DNA of 64,000 nt from Fasciolopsis buskii (lineage: Eukaryota; Platyhelminthes; Trematoda; Plagiorchiida; Fasciolidae), in assembly GCA_008360955.1 (NCBI GenBank), contig LUCM01007788.1, forward strand, positions 48,402 through 112,401. Direction: 5' to 3'. Every line of letters starts with the position of its first letter. The stretch's first letter is position 1. Below, piece after piece: positions 45,131-58,237 of this stretch. The translations under genes and the position numbers were made by a program. The notes under the pieces were generated by a model. It was given only the letters and a program-made list of their open reading frames with translations. It was not told where the DNA came from and did not search any database.

Positions 45131-46456
45131 AGAAACGATAGAATATTTCTAAAATAAGACTTTCCTCATCGTGAGTTTTTTAACAATAATAATAATATTC
45201 GTATATTTCTCGAAAGTTCGAGAGGCATGCTTGGTCGCATGATCAAATGCCACATTGAACAAGCAGATAAACATTTGGGCAGAAAATGAGAAGAAATAGC
45301 AACACTGGCATATCAAAAGGAACAAAGTGTTTATACGCACCAACGATTCGTATCTCAGGTGCAGAGTTCAACTGGACGATGGCGACGGGCGTGGTGTCTG
45401 CAGTATTTGGATCTAACGGGTCTATAAAATGGATATGAATGTTAAAGTGTCATTAAGAAAGTCTCCAAAGACCTTGAGTGCAAGGTAAAAAATTGTCAAA
45501 AAGGACCAAAACGGCTGGCGGGAAGAGTATTGATGGCCTATAGATACCCTGTATTATAATGGATATGAAAAAGTACGTCGGCCATCTTGCCATGGATCCT
45601 GGAGCCAAAAGAATAGTCAAAAACCTTTTGAAAATGCGGAGCGACGAAGAAAACGGGCTAACCATTGTTCAAATACATGAGGAATGGAAATGTCGTCCGC
45701 ACTGAGGAGTGAGGATTGCGTTGAACAATATATATTTAACGCTGGTAAGCCAGTGTTTTTCCTGCATTTCTGTCTCTTGTGTAAGTCGAGCTGAGGCATC
45801 TTAGTAGGCACCCGCCATTTTGGATTGCCCAGGTATCACGCCCACCCCCGCAGATTGTGCATTTCCAACTGCCATTCCAAAATACTCCGAGACTGAAACC
45901 AGCCGAATTGCACCGTGGGTGCGTCCTTGACATGGACCGCCATCCTTTGCACCCAACCCCGTGGCCTTCCTAAGCGATTGGCTTGATTTCGTTTTCTGAT
46001 TTATTGAAGGTAGCAAAGGTGAAGTTGAGTGTTTGAGGAGCATCTCAATGCAAGAAGCTTCTTACCGTGGCCCTAGGTGGCAGCGGCCTTCTACCAGGTG
46101 GGGCGCTTGTTGTAGTAAACGCATTAAAGAGAGGCAAACTTCTCCGTTAGGAGAAAAAGGTTATGCTTACTACCTGTTTATAAATCGTCGGCGTTGGCGG
46201 TCGGAAAATATGAGCCAACGTTTGCAGCTGTAACTGCAAGTCATCTCCCATTTCGGTTCATAAATGGCCATTTTCGGGGATTTCCGATTCCGTCTCGTGA
46301 ACAAACCGGAGTGTGCCGTGATCCGTATGTCTAAGGAGTGCAGAAATGTAACTTTGTCGTTACTGCTTCCAGTAGTGATCCATTATATCCAGGTAGCCAG
46401 CGAGTAGGCTGGCGGGCCTGATGAGCTACATCCTTTTTCTGTTAAATGTCCAGCAT
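45131..46456. other. Unassigned, several open frames on the - strand
   Basis: - strand frames at 45665-45453, 45811-45617 and 46043-45801 are open but unrecognised. A very weak resemblance to an LTR-element RT was noted near 45660-45560, not enough to call. Confidence 0.25.
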
Positions 46457-46942
46457 TTAACGTCCAATGCGAAACTGACCAATCTCCAAATCTGCCCCCA
46501 GTTTGACTCTGAAGGATTCAGTTAACCCAAGTGCAGCAGACATTTTCCCGGTCCTATAACGTGCCTTTATAGCTTTAATACCGCTATTTATCACCAGGTC
46601 ATGAGACAGAACTGAAGTCTGAGTGCGCAATGGATGCACAGTCCAAATTTCGAGACAGTTGATTGCTGGTGGTTGCCAGGATACAAATGGCATTACGTCA
46701 ACTGAACCACCTGACAGAGGTCCGTCAGGATGCGTGTAGTTCCTAACCGCACGGATTTTGCACGTCGGTTTTTTGGTCGTCTTTTCGTGTTTGCCCTGGA
46801 AGACCCACCATACTGTCCTAGTTTCTTTGCTTACCCGTTCTCTGCCTCTCTTCTTCTTACGATTTTTTATTCTTGGATCAATTTCATTTCCATTCCCTGC
46901 TTTCTTATCATTTCTTCTCTGTGCTGGGGATGTTTCAGCCAA
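46457..46942 (-). CDS. Unrecognised open frame of 161 codons
   Basis: One of the longest uninterrupted frames in the window. The first 45 residues are strongly basic (IKNRKKKRGRERVSKETR), then the product becomes mixed and ends ADLEIGQFRIGR. No domain is recognised. The basic part is the complement of a T/C-rich stretch (46760-47300), so the frame may be open only because of base composition. No splice sites were judged. Confidence 0.2.
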   Translation of the reverse strand: MAETSPAQRRNDKKAGNGNEIDPRIKNRKKKRGRERVSKETRTVWWVFQGKHEKTTKKPTCKIRAVRNYTHPDGPLSGGSVDVMPFVSWQPPAINCLEIWTVHPLRTQTSVLSHDLVINSGIKAIKARYRTGKMSAALGLTESFRVKLGADLEIGQFRIGR

Positions 46943-47300
46943 TCAGACTAGGTTTCGCCGTGTTCTGGTCGTAATGGTCTTCTATTCACCGCCCTCCCGC
47001 CTACGTGCATTTGAGGGTGATATACGCCTCCTCTTTCCTTTCTGTTTTTATTTTACTGCTGACTTTATTCCTCCATTCAATGTTTGGAGCATCTCACGCT
47101 GCACACCTCGGGAGTGCATTTGGGGTTCATAGCTCCTTCTGCGGTTACCATGTTATTTGCTCCGTTTTTCTTTCATTATTTTCCTTTCTCTCTCCTCTCT
47201 CGGCTTTATTTCCCCTATTCCTCCTCGGGTAACTACACCTTTGCCTCCAAGTTTCTCTTTTTCTCTCCCAAGTTTCCTTTTCCTCTTCAATGATGGGCAG
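46760..47300. repeat. Pyrimidine-rich tract on the + strand
   Basis: About 540 bases are rich in T and C, with many TTTCTTTTCC-like runs. This opens several overlapping + frames that are likely false. Confidence 0.6.
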
Positions 47301-47899
47301 TTATTATGGGTGTCAAATATTTGCAATCCAACTGCGATGATTGTTTAGGGTTGCAGTTTTGCAGGAATGATGAAACCTGTCTCCCATGCAGTTGTCTTCC
47401 TATGATGAGATTGCTTTTCTCGGACCACCCCAGCGCCACCTACTGCGGGTGACTTTCCTACATCGGCGAGAGAAAGCTGAATGCAGTAATCTTGAGATTC
47501 GTTGTGGTGGACTCCACATTTCAAGTGGGCACGCATACAGATGCACAAAAATAAAACATATCCATTCGGTCAGACAAGTAAATTACGATCAGTCTGCCGA
47601 AGTGACGCTTGGAGCCGGAATATTCCTTAGCCATAGTTATTGTATTGATGGGTCCAACGCTATCACTGGTGTTTTTTAATAGTCCTACGGAATGCTGCTC
47701 AGCTACATGAAGGTCCGGCCGCCTTTTGAATTCTTGTTTCCCTGCCGAATGTGGCCGCCTCCGTTAATGGGTTCCATGGGGGGCCAGTCGGCGGAAAAGG
47801 CTAGTTCCCTGGCCTAGAAGGCTCCCTTTTCGGTCTCAGTGAGTAAACGCGTAAAGTCGATGTTAGCTCGTCTAAACAAGTGTCTGTTCCAACATCCTC
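47301..47899. other. Unassigned stretch with a 97-codon frame
   Basis: The + frame 47386-47679 is open with several Cys and His residues (CSNLEIRCGGLHISSGHAYRC) but matches nothing I know. Confidence 0.25.
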
Positions 47900-48110
47900 C
47901 CGTTGTTAATGTATCCCTTAAGAGTAACCTGTGTAATTTTGGCTGCTTGTACTCCTTGTTATAGAGATTTGAAGCTTTGAGCCTATTAGGACCGGCTCAG
48001 TTTTGAAGGCCAATTACGCGCTTTGTGGCTATCCTTCGGTCTCTCTCCATTTTACTTTGTCCTCTCTCGGGATTGGTAGACAAGCCGAGACTTTTCTTCA
48101 GCATGCTATC
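47900..48110 (-). mobile_element. CR1-group C-terminal fragment
   Basis: The - strand gives RLKASNLYNKEYKQPK, resembling the family's ERL..L.LYSLEYRR.RGD, then RHLFRRANIDFTRLL, near the expected C-terminal block. The fragment is short and degraded. Confidence 0.35.
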
Positions 48111-50400
48111 TGAATGATGTTAAAGTGGGCCTGAAGAATTCAACAGTCATCCTCCCCAAAACAGGACTGGGAGCGGCCACCCAGGCCAGCAGGTAGCAAT
48201 CGATTTTCTGCAACAAGTCACTTGTTGCAGTCAATCCCATGTCCCTCTCCCGCGCAGTTTTTATTGGCATGTGCCAAGAGGTTTACTTATTGATAAAGTT
48301 TCCACTTATCTCACATTTTCGTGCACTGAAGTGGGCGCTGTTGGTGACATATCAAGGGTGCAATCTGTCAAGATATGCACGCAGCGCTTATGAGTCTGGC
48401 GTGTTTTTACTTAACTGGAGATTTTTAGGCCATCAACCTACAGTCAGCTTCGGAGTAAACTTACTGAAGAAGGTTATTTACGAGAATGGTGAACGCTCCT
48501 GGAATTAGTATGGACTTCTGCGGCCTCAAATCCGCTGGCTAGATACCTATTCACCCAGATTAGTGACTTATGATCACGCAAACGTTGCCACACAGGCGAT
48601 GAGGGTTTCTTTAATTCTTATTAACCGTAAACATTCCAGTATCCAGAAGACCCTTTAGAAGTCCAGTGGGTCTACATTCAGCTGAACCCCTCCGTGTACA
48701 CTTCTTCTTCTCCAGTCTAAGGCATCACCGAGGTTTGTTTGACATGACCTGTGCCCCCTACATTAACGCTCTACGTCAAACAAGTGGCCGAACTCAAGAA
48801 AGATTTGCAAAGAGTCGTCGGTCAAAAGTCCTGCGACTTTTGAGACTACCTACTGCAGCATGAATGAGCCAGGGTTTCGATATTTGATCGACTGCGAGAA
48901 TCGCAAAATCGAGAGAACCAGCGGGTCCTCCATTCCTTGAGAACTTCGCAAGCTCACTTGGAGCGGCTGGATAGTTTGCAAGGCTGGTAGGCTATTTTGG
49001 CCTGCTCACTGTAGGAGGGTGATAGGCGAGATCTCGTCGGAGGCTATGTACTCCCTCAATCATATAGTGCTCAGCTTTCGCGGTAACTGTCAGGTCGAGA
49101 AACTAAATATTTCGGTCATCCACTGCGGTGAGCCCAGTCCCTGTTCTATTGCCAGTTTTTCGTTAGTGGAAATCTATTATCTAGGCGGAACGAAAACCAG
49201 AAAGCGTTTTGAAGCCAGTATTTTGTCCGCTTTTCTGTTGCTGTCTCTTACTGTACTACGGGATCAACATCGGCGTGAAAACTTCGGGTTAGAATCGGAC
49301 ACCATAGAAAGCTAGCTGCAGAATTCCCTTGGATCTGCCGAAAATATTTTGTGAAGTGCCTCTATTAATTGGAGGTGTCCTCCTTGCGCTAACTGTTATA
49401 CAAGCTTATCCTAAAGATGCAGCTTAACGATGCTGTCCGCTTTGTGACAGCCGATAGAGATTCCTCAAAATTTCTTTTATTTAGACTTACTTATCTGCGA
49501 GTAAACAGTTTCCCCTGGGTTTGAAGCTTTCCATGGGTGGCCAAAGCAGGAAAAGCTACAGCGCTTCAGCTATATTTCTTTTGATTAACGCTCAGAGCAC
49601 ATCAGCGCTTGCTTAGAAGGTCCACGGAACGAAGGCTAGAAAGATTTCCGTACCCGTAAAATCGGCCTTGTTTCGTTTCTAGTAGGTGATTTCGTCCTTT
49701 GTGTAACTACAACCTTGTTTTGTAGCGCCATTGGTGCCGCCCCATTATCCCCCAGCCTCGAGGAAGTCAACACGTTGAGTTGGTCTTTGGACCCATTATG
49801 ATACCTACAGGGCGTGAGACCCTATCAATGGACGGGGCTATCTCAGCACTTCCTGCCAACCCAACTTAAGAACCGTATTGACGAATGCCAAAGAGATAGT
49901 TCCGAGTACAGCAGGGCATCCGAGACCACAGAATTGTAGGCCAGCCAGATTAACTCACCAAAACTATAAGAGGGTTTTGATCATTTGCATTCTTGGATCG
50001 GTTTAAGGATACGCAGGTCAACTGCTTAAGGCACGTTTCTGTTTTCGCAATCGCTCGGATGTGCAAGGCCCTTCTAGAAATTGCTTCGGGGAGCGTCACT
50101 GTTGCGCAGATCACCATGGCTTTACGTTAGGTTCCTTGGAACTGATGATCAGGGAGTGTAAGGGCAACCTCTAGCTATCAGTGCAGATACAACTACATGC
50201 TTCAGTCACTGAGGAGTCCCAGTACGTTGGTTGCTGCTGCAAGAAATGAATACCAGGAGGAGCAATCAACGGCGGATTACCCAAAGACCAGCATATCTCA
50301 GAGCCACCCGACAGTTAAGTGTCTGTGGTTTGCATGTCCTGGCGATAATATAATCTGGGTTTGTTAGCTCCGGCGGAGCCGGCATCCATAAGGCTTTAAA
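48111..50400. other. Unassigned stretch
   Basis: No family is recognised. Open frames up to 98 codons (49019-49315, +) have no clear motifs. It is probably old repeat sequence. Confidence 0.4.
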
Positions 50401-51249
50401 ACGGAAACCGTGTCTTGTAAACTCTTACAGATCTTCACGGTTATCTTCACCTTTTACGGGTCAGGTTTTCGCTCGCTCAATACGAGGGTCCAGAACTCCT
50501 TATGTGGTGCGTGTCCTGTTTGGGCATCTGCGTCTACCAGGTACAGATTAAACAGTTTCTCCCGGATAAAATGGAAGAGAATGACGCATTTCACCCTGAA
50601 GACTGCACATAACGATTAACGTGTTTTTGCTGATGAAGTTAAATATGGAAGACAGAACACTCCAAATACATACAACACTCATTTCCCTAATGCACACTGC
50701 ATTCCAGTTTGGTCCAACACTCTGCAAAGTTGCTAGCTTCAACCTGCACAAAACAGTGCGAACTGCCACGGCCAATCGAACGAACATCCAAGACACCTTT
50801 GACGTGCAAGATTTCGCTTCCAACACCGCCGGGTTTGTTTTCCATTTATAAACTTTGAGTTGCTACGGACGTCGGTTATCCATTAGAATAGGAAAGAAAT
50901 AGTGGTCTCTTCACGTCAGGTAAACAAAAACTCACCCATTTAGCTTTTATTTCATCTTTTCGCAATATCATACGGGAAAATGTTCACATTGTCCACGTCT
51001 TTTCTGCAGTCTCCTGAGTCCTAGCTGGACAGCATTCGGACTAATTAATTTCATACTTTACTCAGCAGTGTTTAAAATGCTTTTGCTCACTTAGTAGCTG
51101 AGAATTCTGCCGAGAGCTTGTTTCTAGCCCAGACCACAGTTTTGCAGAAACAAGCTAAACACTCTTAACCTAGAGTAGATCTGCCAGTGTTCTGCACCAT
51201 TGATTCCAGTTTTAGCCTAGGTACCTTCACCGCACTGATCCCCAGAATC

Positions 51250-53400
51250 TAGCCCTGTGAAACCCTTCAATACCTTCATCTTTTCCATCATGTCGCGTCC
51301 GAATCCACTGTTACCCATTGGGTGCAGATTTATGTTTATAGTTACTCTCTCAACCATGCAAGCGCCCGGCTATCTGACAATCTCGAGGCCCTTAATGCGG
51401 CATGATAACAGAGTCTATACCCAGGATTTTATGCGTATCTCGAATACCACCCTCTACGGAGGAAAAAATATCTGGTGTCTTAGGGCAGAGCAGACAGTGG
51501 CTCTTATGGGTCGCAGCCCGGCAAATTTCTACTTGCTAGCTGTCCGTGGTTATGGTTGCCCCGAGTTTTTAATGCGCTATACTGTACTAAATGAAAACTT
51601 CTCGTTTTCGCGCATTGCAGTCAGACTTTCTAAGACACTGGTGACCGGGTGACGTTCACTTTCACTCACTGGCACATCCGAGAAATTAATATTTTCAAGT
51701 TTCCTTGCTAAGCTTTTGTGATTACTTTTTTCCAACAAACTTTTAGCGTCCGCAATGATGGAACGCGATGGAACAGACTTTGGTGATACGTCTTCTGTGC
51801 AGTCACGAACTATTGGCAGTCCAAGAACTGTCCCTTCTCGCGCTCCGTTTGATAACCAAGGGGGCTCCGAAACCCCGTGCGCTGCCTTGAAACAAAAAAG
51901 ATTTATTCACTAGAACAGTCGAGACCAAATATAATAATGATTATCTATCCCATGGGACTTAATCTTATGCATCAGAGGTCAGTTAATAATTTAATCTAGG
52001 CCTTGCAGAAATCCGAGTAGCACACCCTTACCACCTTCCCCTCATCGGGCCTAGTTGTAGGTTTATGTAACAACCCTAAAGAGACTAAGGGTCACTTGGC
52101 GAATCCATGCTGTGCTTTATTTGTTCCCTCGCCAGCCTCTCAAGAAACTTTCAAAGGACGTACGCGGAGCCCGAGGATCGACTGTTGTCTACTTATGTGC
52201 GATCTCTACCCTTTTGTCTAGGAACCGCAGCTGATAACTTCCAACCCAGTGGTAGTCTATCTTGGATCATGGAAATCTGATGGAAGCTGCATCAGCTAGC
52301 ACTTCCTGTAGTGGCCAAACAGTTCAAAACAGCTAGGTGAATAACATCAGGATCCTCGAAGTTCCTCAAATTTTCCGCTCTTTACCGCTGCATTAGGACG
52401 GTCACGGTCGCAGCAAATAGGTGGTCTTGATCGTACCAAATGGGCAGTCAGTCGGAACGGGCTCAGTAACCTGGCTGCGGACATTTGAAAAGTACCGACA
52501 ATAATCGTTTGTTTCGCTATTGTTTTCATGCGCTCAACTCCTTCGCTCGAACTGGCCATCCCCAAATCATTTCTGGTCCTCATCAGAGATGCACCTAGCG
52601 ATAGTTACGTTTGGAGTTTGTTCACATCTCCTGTTTGCCATCACAAGAACTCTGCCCTCAGTGAATTTTAAACTTGTTTCTTTACCTTGCGTAGTTGTCT
52701 CGGCTTCCTTCGGTGTGCAAGTATTTTACCTTCTCTAGCTCTTATCCTTATGTAATAACGACATCCTCGACGTCGGTATCCACTCAGCTGGTTTACTGTT
52801 TTGCATGTTCTGATGGAGAGGAGGCAGCCATAGAGGCTTGGTGTGCTCTTTTGCAACTTTACTTCCACGTTCATAGTTTGGTCCCTAACAATCAGGTTCA
52901 GAAGGTCTTCCTTGGATTTCAGCTTTCTACCTCCAATTTACTAAAATTCCTGCTCGGTCCTTCAGGGACCCGTTCTTTCTTCCGTCTGTCAGATAAAGCG
53001 GTAATTTCATAATAACTCTAGAACAAGGAGCTTGACGAAAAAACCTGGAAGCAATTTTCATACTTCTTGATGACCATGTCGATAAGTGACGCTTGTTCCC
53101 CCGACCAAAATGCTATGCTTTCCTAAACAATTTGAGCCATGGCTTTATCATCCAGCCACCTTATGAACGTGCCACCTACGGAGCAAATTGCGCAAACTGA
53201 AGCACCACTTTTAGCCCACGAATAATTAAAATACCCAAGTATTAGCAACCCATTTGATTCCAAAACAAAAAGCTTCTTTGTTTGTTTTAATTTCCTACCC
53301 TCACTTGCATGATGTTTGGACCACAGCAGAGTGTTTGCCTGTCTCGTACGCAAAAACAGACTGAAGATTCCTTTTATTTCTTGTTTTACGGTTTACCCCT
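51250..53400 (-). mobile_element. CR1-group retrotransposon, EN and RT, decayed
   Basis: The - strand gives the endonuclease end LLILGYFNYSWAKSGA (53252-53205; family LLLLGDFN), then FIRWLDDKAMAQIV (about 53164-53123). Next come RRRGCRYYIRIRAREGKILA (linker, about 52775-52716) and QHGFAK..PLVSLGLL (about 52110-52060). Motif A is reduced to VCYSDFCKA (about 52030). A segment SEPPWLSNGAREGTVLGLPI (about 51860-51800) corresponds to SGVPQGTVLGP, followed by SIIADAKSLLE in place of FADD.KLW. Upstream sequence to about 50500 may hold more of the C-terminus. The long open stretch 51894-51610 looks like an exon but is this RT. Confidence 0.7.
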
Positions 53401-55640
53401 GTTCAAACATAAAGGAGGCGTCAAAGTAGTAACAGAACAGTTACGTCAAACAGCATGCCACTTACGCAACAAGTGGCCGAGAAAACTCCGGAAAAACGTT
53501 TTATCGAAATTCATGTAATCAGCGCCGCACAAATGAATATAATGATTTATTTTATGCATGTTTTTATTTGTATAAAAGTTAGATTGTTCCTACTCACTGG
53601 TCAGTTTCTGCGCTCAATATGTTGGGACCCGCGCGAACTGCATGAACATTTCTTCATTTCGAGGTCGTTTTGAGTTTTGTGTCCGTATATTTGAGACATT
53701 TTTGCGCTTGTATAGTGATTAATTTTATAAGCTACTACCAAAGAATGTTCAACTCAGTTGTTTTGTATTCTTTATTTTACTTTGGCTTCGCACTGCACAC
53801 ACCCTGCGTACAGGTGCAACGGGAGAAAATTCGAAGTGAACAGAAGGGTAACAAGATTGCATTGTGGACATTAGGCAACCCAGGATGCTTCTGGTGACAT
53901 TTTCGGTGCATGGATTCCTTAACTCCGAGTGATCTAGTTCTCTAGTACCACTTAATATTTCTGCGTCACCAGCTTCACGTAAACTGATGTCTATAGACGA
54001 AGGATTGCGGAGTAGGAGGGGCAATCGGACACTGCTAAAGAAAAGACCGAGGAGGCAGAGTCAACACGCAGTAGGCAGCAAGATTTCCCGTTGGAAACCT
54101 ATAAGAGAAAATAGAGTGAATAGGAAATAAAGTTCATGCGCTGTTCAAGATCTTCATGTCTCTTGATGAATCGGCTATCAACTTATCAAGTCTGAGTTGT
54201 CGGCGTTCGAAGGGTGCCACAAGCAGCATTGCAGGTTAATGTAGCATTTCGAAATTTTCATTGAATTGAAGATGCTGGAGGCGAGAAAGAGATTGATGTA
54301 TTTAACCCTTGTTATGTTGCCGAGTTTGGTTGGTCTATGCACACACTGAATCACAAGACACAAGTACTCGCAGTGCACGATATCCCAGGAGCACACAGCC
54401 TGCAGTCTAGTAGGGCACGAACACACACACAGAGATTGGAGGCACAAAAAGTTCGAGCTCAAGACTCAAGGCCCGTAGTCGCACAACGAATGGGACAGAT
54501 CTGCTGCTCCCTTGAATGGGCAGCCACATGGAACAATAAGCGGCGCGAAATACGAACAGCTAGCCCAGCCCGCTAGCGGAAGAGAGAAGGCGAACACAGA
54601 CTATTGCCGTGCTTTTATTGGTGACCCACCAACACAAGTCAGAATTCAAGTGAGCTCTATCGTTTATGTAGTTTTGTTGGGCGGCCTTGATCGATGTGTG
54701 GACTAGCCAATCACAGAACGGGCTTTTATGAATCATTTCGCGGACATATGAAAATATTTAACCGCGTAACATTTAAAATAATTTCAATTTCGAAATATCA
54801 AGAAAAGGACAGATTCTTTTAGAAAATTAATATTAGGAATGAAATCGGCGGTTCCGAAACCATTGCCACACTTAACTTTCAAGGAGAAAACGGGGAGGCT
54901 ATCGGCAGATGCTCCATGTCGAATGCTACCCTTTGGTATATTGGGACGAAGCATGTTACGAGTGATTTCTTCAGACCGAGCACTATAGTTGCTGACATGA
55001 TGTCCCCGGTGAAAACTTTTCAAAGGAGACGTTTGCGCCTTTTTGAATCTAGCTAGAATGATTGAAAGCGCGTTATAGCCTTAGATCACCTGGGATACAG
55101 ATCTGCTCTGGAAGCAATGCACACTTTGAAAATTATCGTCCATTATCTTCCATAACCGCCCCAGAGCAGCCGGACAAATGCAGCCGAATTTACAAGCCGC
55201 ATTGACCGCGAGGCCAGCCTAGAATAGATGAAAGATTTTACGGAACTACAGGGAATTAGCCATTGGTGGATCTGGTCGTCCATCCGGAGACGGTAACAAA
55301 CTTACGAAAACGTCCACCAGCCAACCAAAATATAATGTTGAAGAGCACGGCCGAATGCGGCCCTGAAAAATTACATATGCATTTTGCATGATGGCGTGGC
55401 CCACCCCAGTGCACTTTATGAAGCATCGACCACCGATTATCTGACCGTCCAACATTCCTTAAGGCCCTCGTGGAAGGGCGCTGGAGCACGGTGTAAATTG
55501 CCAGGACCTGCCTTATTTGCTGAGCAAGTCCCTCCATGCAGCAGTTTGGCACATAAGATCCCACAAAGACAGAAGATTGCACAGAAAGCTTCACCAGGCT
55601 AAGGTAATGTAAGCTCACGATACTGCGAAGAGCGATGCGG
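53401..55640. other. Unassigned stretch
   Basis: No gene or transposon domain was recognised with confidence. The part next to 55640 may be the gag or early pol end of the BEL/Pao remnant. Confidence 0.35.
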
Positions 55641-56700
55641 TTTGACTAGGTTCTAAAGCCACCCAAAACAGGTTCGCTTTGGCGCTGTCGCTGATGGGGT
55701 GATCACCTCCACCGGGTCAGCAGAGGTGTTTTCTTTTGTTAACAGTGAATAATATGCGCGAAAACGCCAACTTTTAAAGACTCCAATGTCTTTAGCGATA
55801 ACCGCAATGGGCGAGGCGCAAGCCGTGTCTAACGAGCTTGTGTGCCTGCAACACGATCTAGCGGACAATGGCCAGCGCTCTGACCCACTGGATACCAGAA
55901 CACTTGCGGACCCGTCCATTCAATTTTGTCTCGTTGACAACAGTGGCCCGACGTGAGAGTGATTAAGTGAGAAAGTGAAAAGTTGGACCGGCTGCTTGGT
56001 TGCCGCATGCCGGAGGCACACTGGATCATGAAGCAGAGTGAAGTAATCGCCAGGCAACACGTCATCCATTCAGTGAAGTGTCGTTGCTCTCTTGTGGAAA
56101 TTATGAATTACAAGTGGTGGCATCTGTACATGGAAAGTCAACTAAAGTGGGCGTAGTGGGTAGCGGTAACATCAAGTTTAATTTTGGCCACTACATTGGT
56201 TCGATTGGTTAGCAGGGCACGGCCAAAGAACTGTGTCGGGGTTGACGGACCTATTACAGAAGTTGGTTTCCAACTTACTACTTGGATGTTCAGTAATCCT
56301 GCGCCCCTGTGAGTCCTCCCAGCCAACGAACTGCCAGAGGGAACCCGTCTGTTGGATGTATTTCCCACAATAACTAAAAGCACCCTCAGGATTTAACCGG
56401 ACAGCGGAAACGATGAGTTTGTTTCCCAAATGAACACTCCCAGCCTGCTAATCACAATTAGGAAGATCCTATTGTCTATCTCCAGCATATATGGTCCTCT
56501 TGTGTTTATTTTACTTTGACAGCTTCCGGTACAGAAGCTGCTACAGCGAGTGTGTGGAAAGAAAATTGGTTGGGATGACCCCAATGATACGAAAGATGAC
56601 TAATCATGGGAACAGTAATGACCAGACTTAAGGAAACTGAGACCACGGAATTGCAACGGTACGTGTTTCCAAAACACCTAAAACGGGTAAGAGAGTTGCA
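55641..56700 (+). mobile_element. Possible 5' part of the BEL/Pao remnant
   Basis: Fragments on the + strand, such as HLKRVRELHAFPKA (about 56675-56718), sit where the protease-to-RT region of a BEL/Pao polyprotein would be. Stops are frequent and no protease or RT active site could be located. Assigned mainly by position upstream of a clear RNase H. Confidence 0.3.
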
Positions 56701-58180
56701 CGCGTTTCCGAAAGCATAGGAAGTTGGTTACAGTGCCGTGGTTTGTGATCAGCGGCGTGAGGGAGACGGCAGTTAAGCCGTTACGATATTGGTTGCCAAA
56801 GCTGGAGTCCGAGACTCTAAATCGTTATCGATTCCATGTCAGTGGCATTGGTGCGGAATGCAAGGAGTCGTTTCAAGCCTTTAGCCTGGATCGCAGCAAT
56901 TTGGAAGGGTTCACCGATAGTATTCCATCGCAACCGCAATGTTAAGAACCATTTTAGAACTTTTGTCGTGAACAAACTCAAGGTCATAGGCAAGGGAACA
57001 GAGGCTGAAGATTGCGGGCACTTGCGGTCAGCCGACAGTTTGGCTGGTTTACACTCCCGGGGGGTGACGAACCCACAGCCGCAGGAAACATGGACCATTG
57101 GTCCAGAATTTCTCGACCTTCCTGAGAAGCGCTGGTCAGTGGGCGACCTCAGCAACCAACCCTAGCCGGCGCTGGAAGTAAAAGGTTTCGCCCATGTCTG
57201 AGTCCTTTCTGTCTAAGCTCAGCAGGTACCCTTCGTGGCCACTCTTGCATAGGGCGGTAGTTTGGCCGGCGAGGCTTAACATGCGGCTGCCGATAATGGT
57301 GGGTGTTTTACCGTTTGGTAGCGTGACTATCGCCGTTACTTCCCCAGAAGAGCTGTGTCCCACAGAGACCGACCTCATCCGAATGCTACAATCCGGGGCT
57401 TGGACGTTTATTCACAGAGCAACGATGGCAAATGATTAGCTGCGACGATTGAAAGTTTAAATGGTTTGCGCCCCAGACTCGTCGGTGATTTGTTACGAGC
57501 GTACGTTAGAATAACTATCACCCGTCTAAGCTTTGGCACAAAACTTTTGATCACTTCAGTGATCTGCTTCCATAACGTACGCCTGCAATGGAAGGACATG
57601 AGGAAAACCACTCACTGGGCATTATACAAAAACGGCTTCGGATATTTATCGGAATGGCGATGGCAAAGCGCGTACTCAAGAGGTGTAAACACCGTCGGAG
57701 GTGCATTTCTGCAATGGTGAGAAATCAAATGACTCCGATTCCATAGTGAACTTTGATCGTTAGGCGTCTCAGGGATCAACCATTTTCTTTCCCTATGGGC
57801 ATGATTCCGAAAGAGGACAGTAAAAATTACGGATGTCTGACAAAGTGCATAAAATCTCGAGGCCCACGTCTGGATGGCGCAAACTCGATGAGCATATATT
57901 CGTTCTTGCACGGGCCTGCAGCAAGCCACGGACAATCAAGGCATGCCGTCCAACACCTACTCCAATAATAGCTGAAGATTTGTCGAGCCAATCGAAAACT
58001 CTTATTTTGGAACCAGGACTTGAAGCAGAACATGCTGAAAGATAAAGCAGCTACAGTTGGCATCCAATGGTATTTAAAAACGCCAGCCATCGAGGTAATG
58101 TTTGGGAAATTTTAACCATGTCCGTCTAAAGAATAATGTTTTCTTGCTTAGATAACAATCATTGAAGGACAAAGTTGTAA
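56700..58180 (+). pseudogene. BEL/Pao LTR retrotransposon pol remnant: RNase H and integrase
   Basis: The + frame 56836-57165 gives FRTFVVNKLKVI, then CGHLRSADSLAGLHSRGV, then TWTIGPEFLDLPEKRWS. This is the end of the BEL/Pao RNase H domain (family FV.NRV..I, NPADLASRGV, W..GP.FL..P...WP). At 57194-57439, FLSKLSRYPSWPLLHRAVVW and TSPEELCPTETDLIRMLQSG match the pre-integrase segment. At about 58055-58140, a frame with QWYLKTPASHRGNVWEI matches the family's conserved WHFNPP..PH.GGVWE near the integrase end. Frames shift between the parts, so it is inactive. No long terminal repeats were identified. Confidence 0.75.
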
Positions 58181-58237
58181 GCATAGTGTTACCAGAAGTA
58201 AAAAGATTAATAAACAACCGTCTGCTAGTGCCGATAT

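Noticed and set aside
45560..45811. Weak resemblance to Ty3/gypsy reverse transcriptase on the - strand.
   Set aside because: No YIDD-type box and only scattered similarity; not enough to name a family.
46730..47348. Overlapping + frames of hydrophobic residues resembling membrane proteins.
   Set aside because: They arise from a T/C-rich tract that is open in several frames at once.
51610..51894. Looked like a clean host exon on the - strand, about 95 codons after a good TTTTTTGTTTCAAG acceptor.
   Set aside because: SEPPWLSNGAREGTVLGLPI followed by IIADAKSLLE lines up with the SGVPQGTVLGP and FADD.KLW blocks of CR1 RT, in order with the endonuclease and motif A upstream on the same strand.
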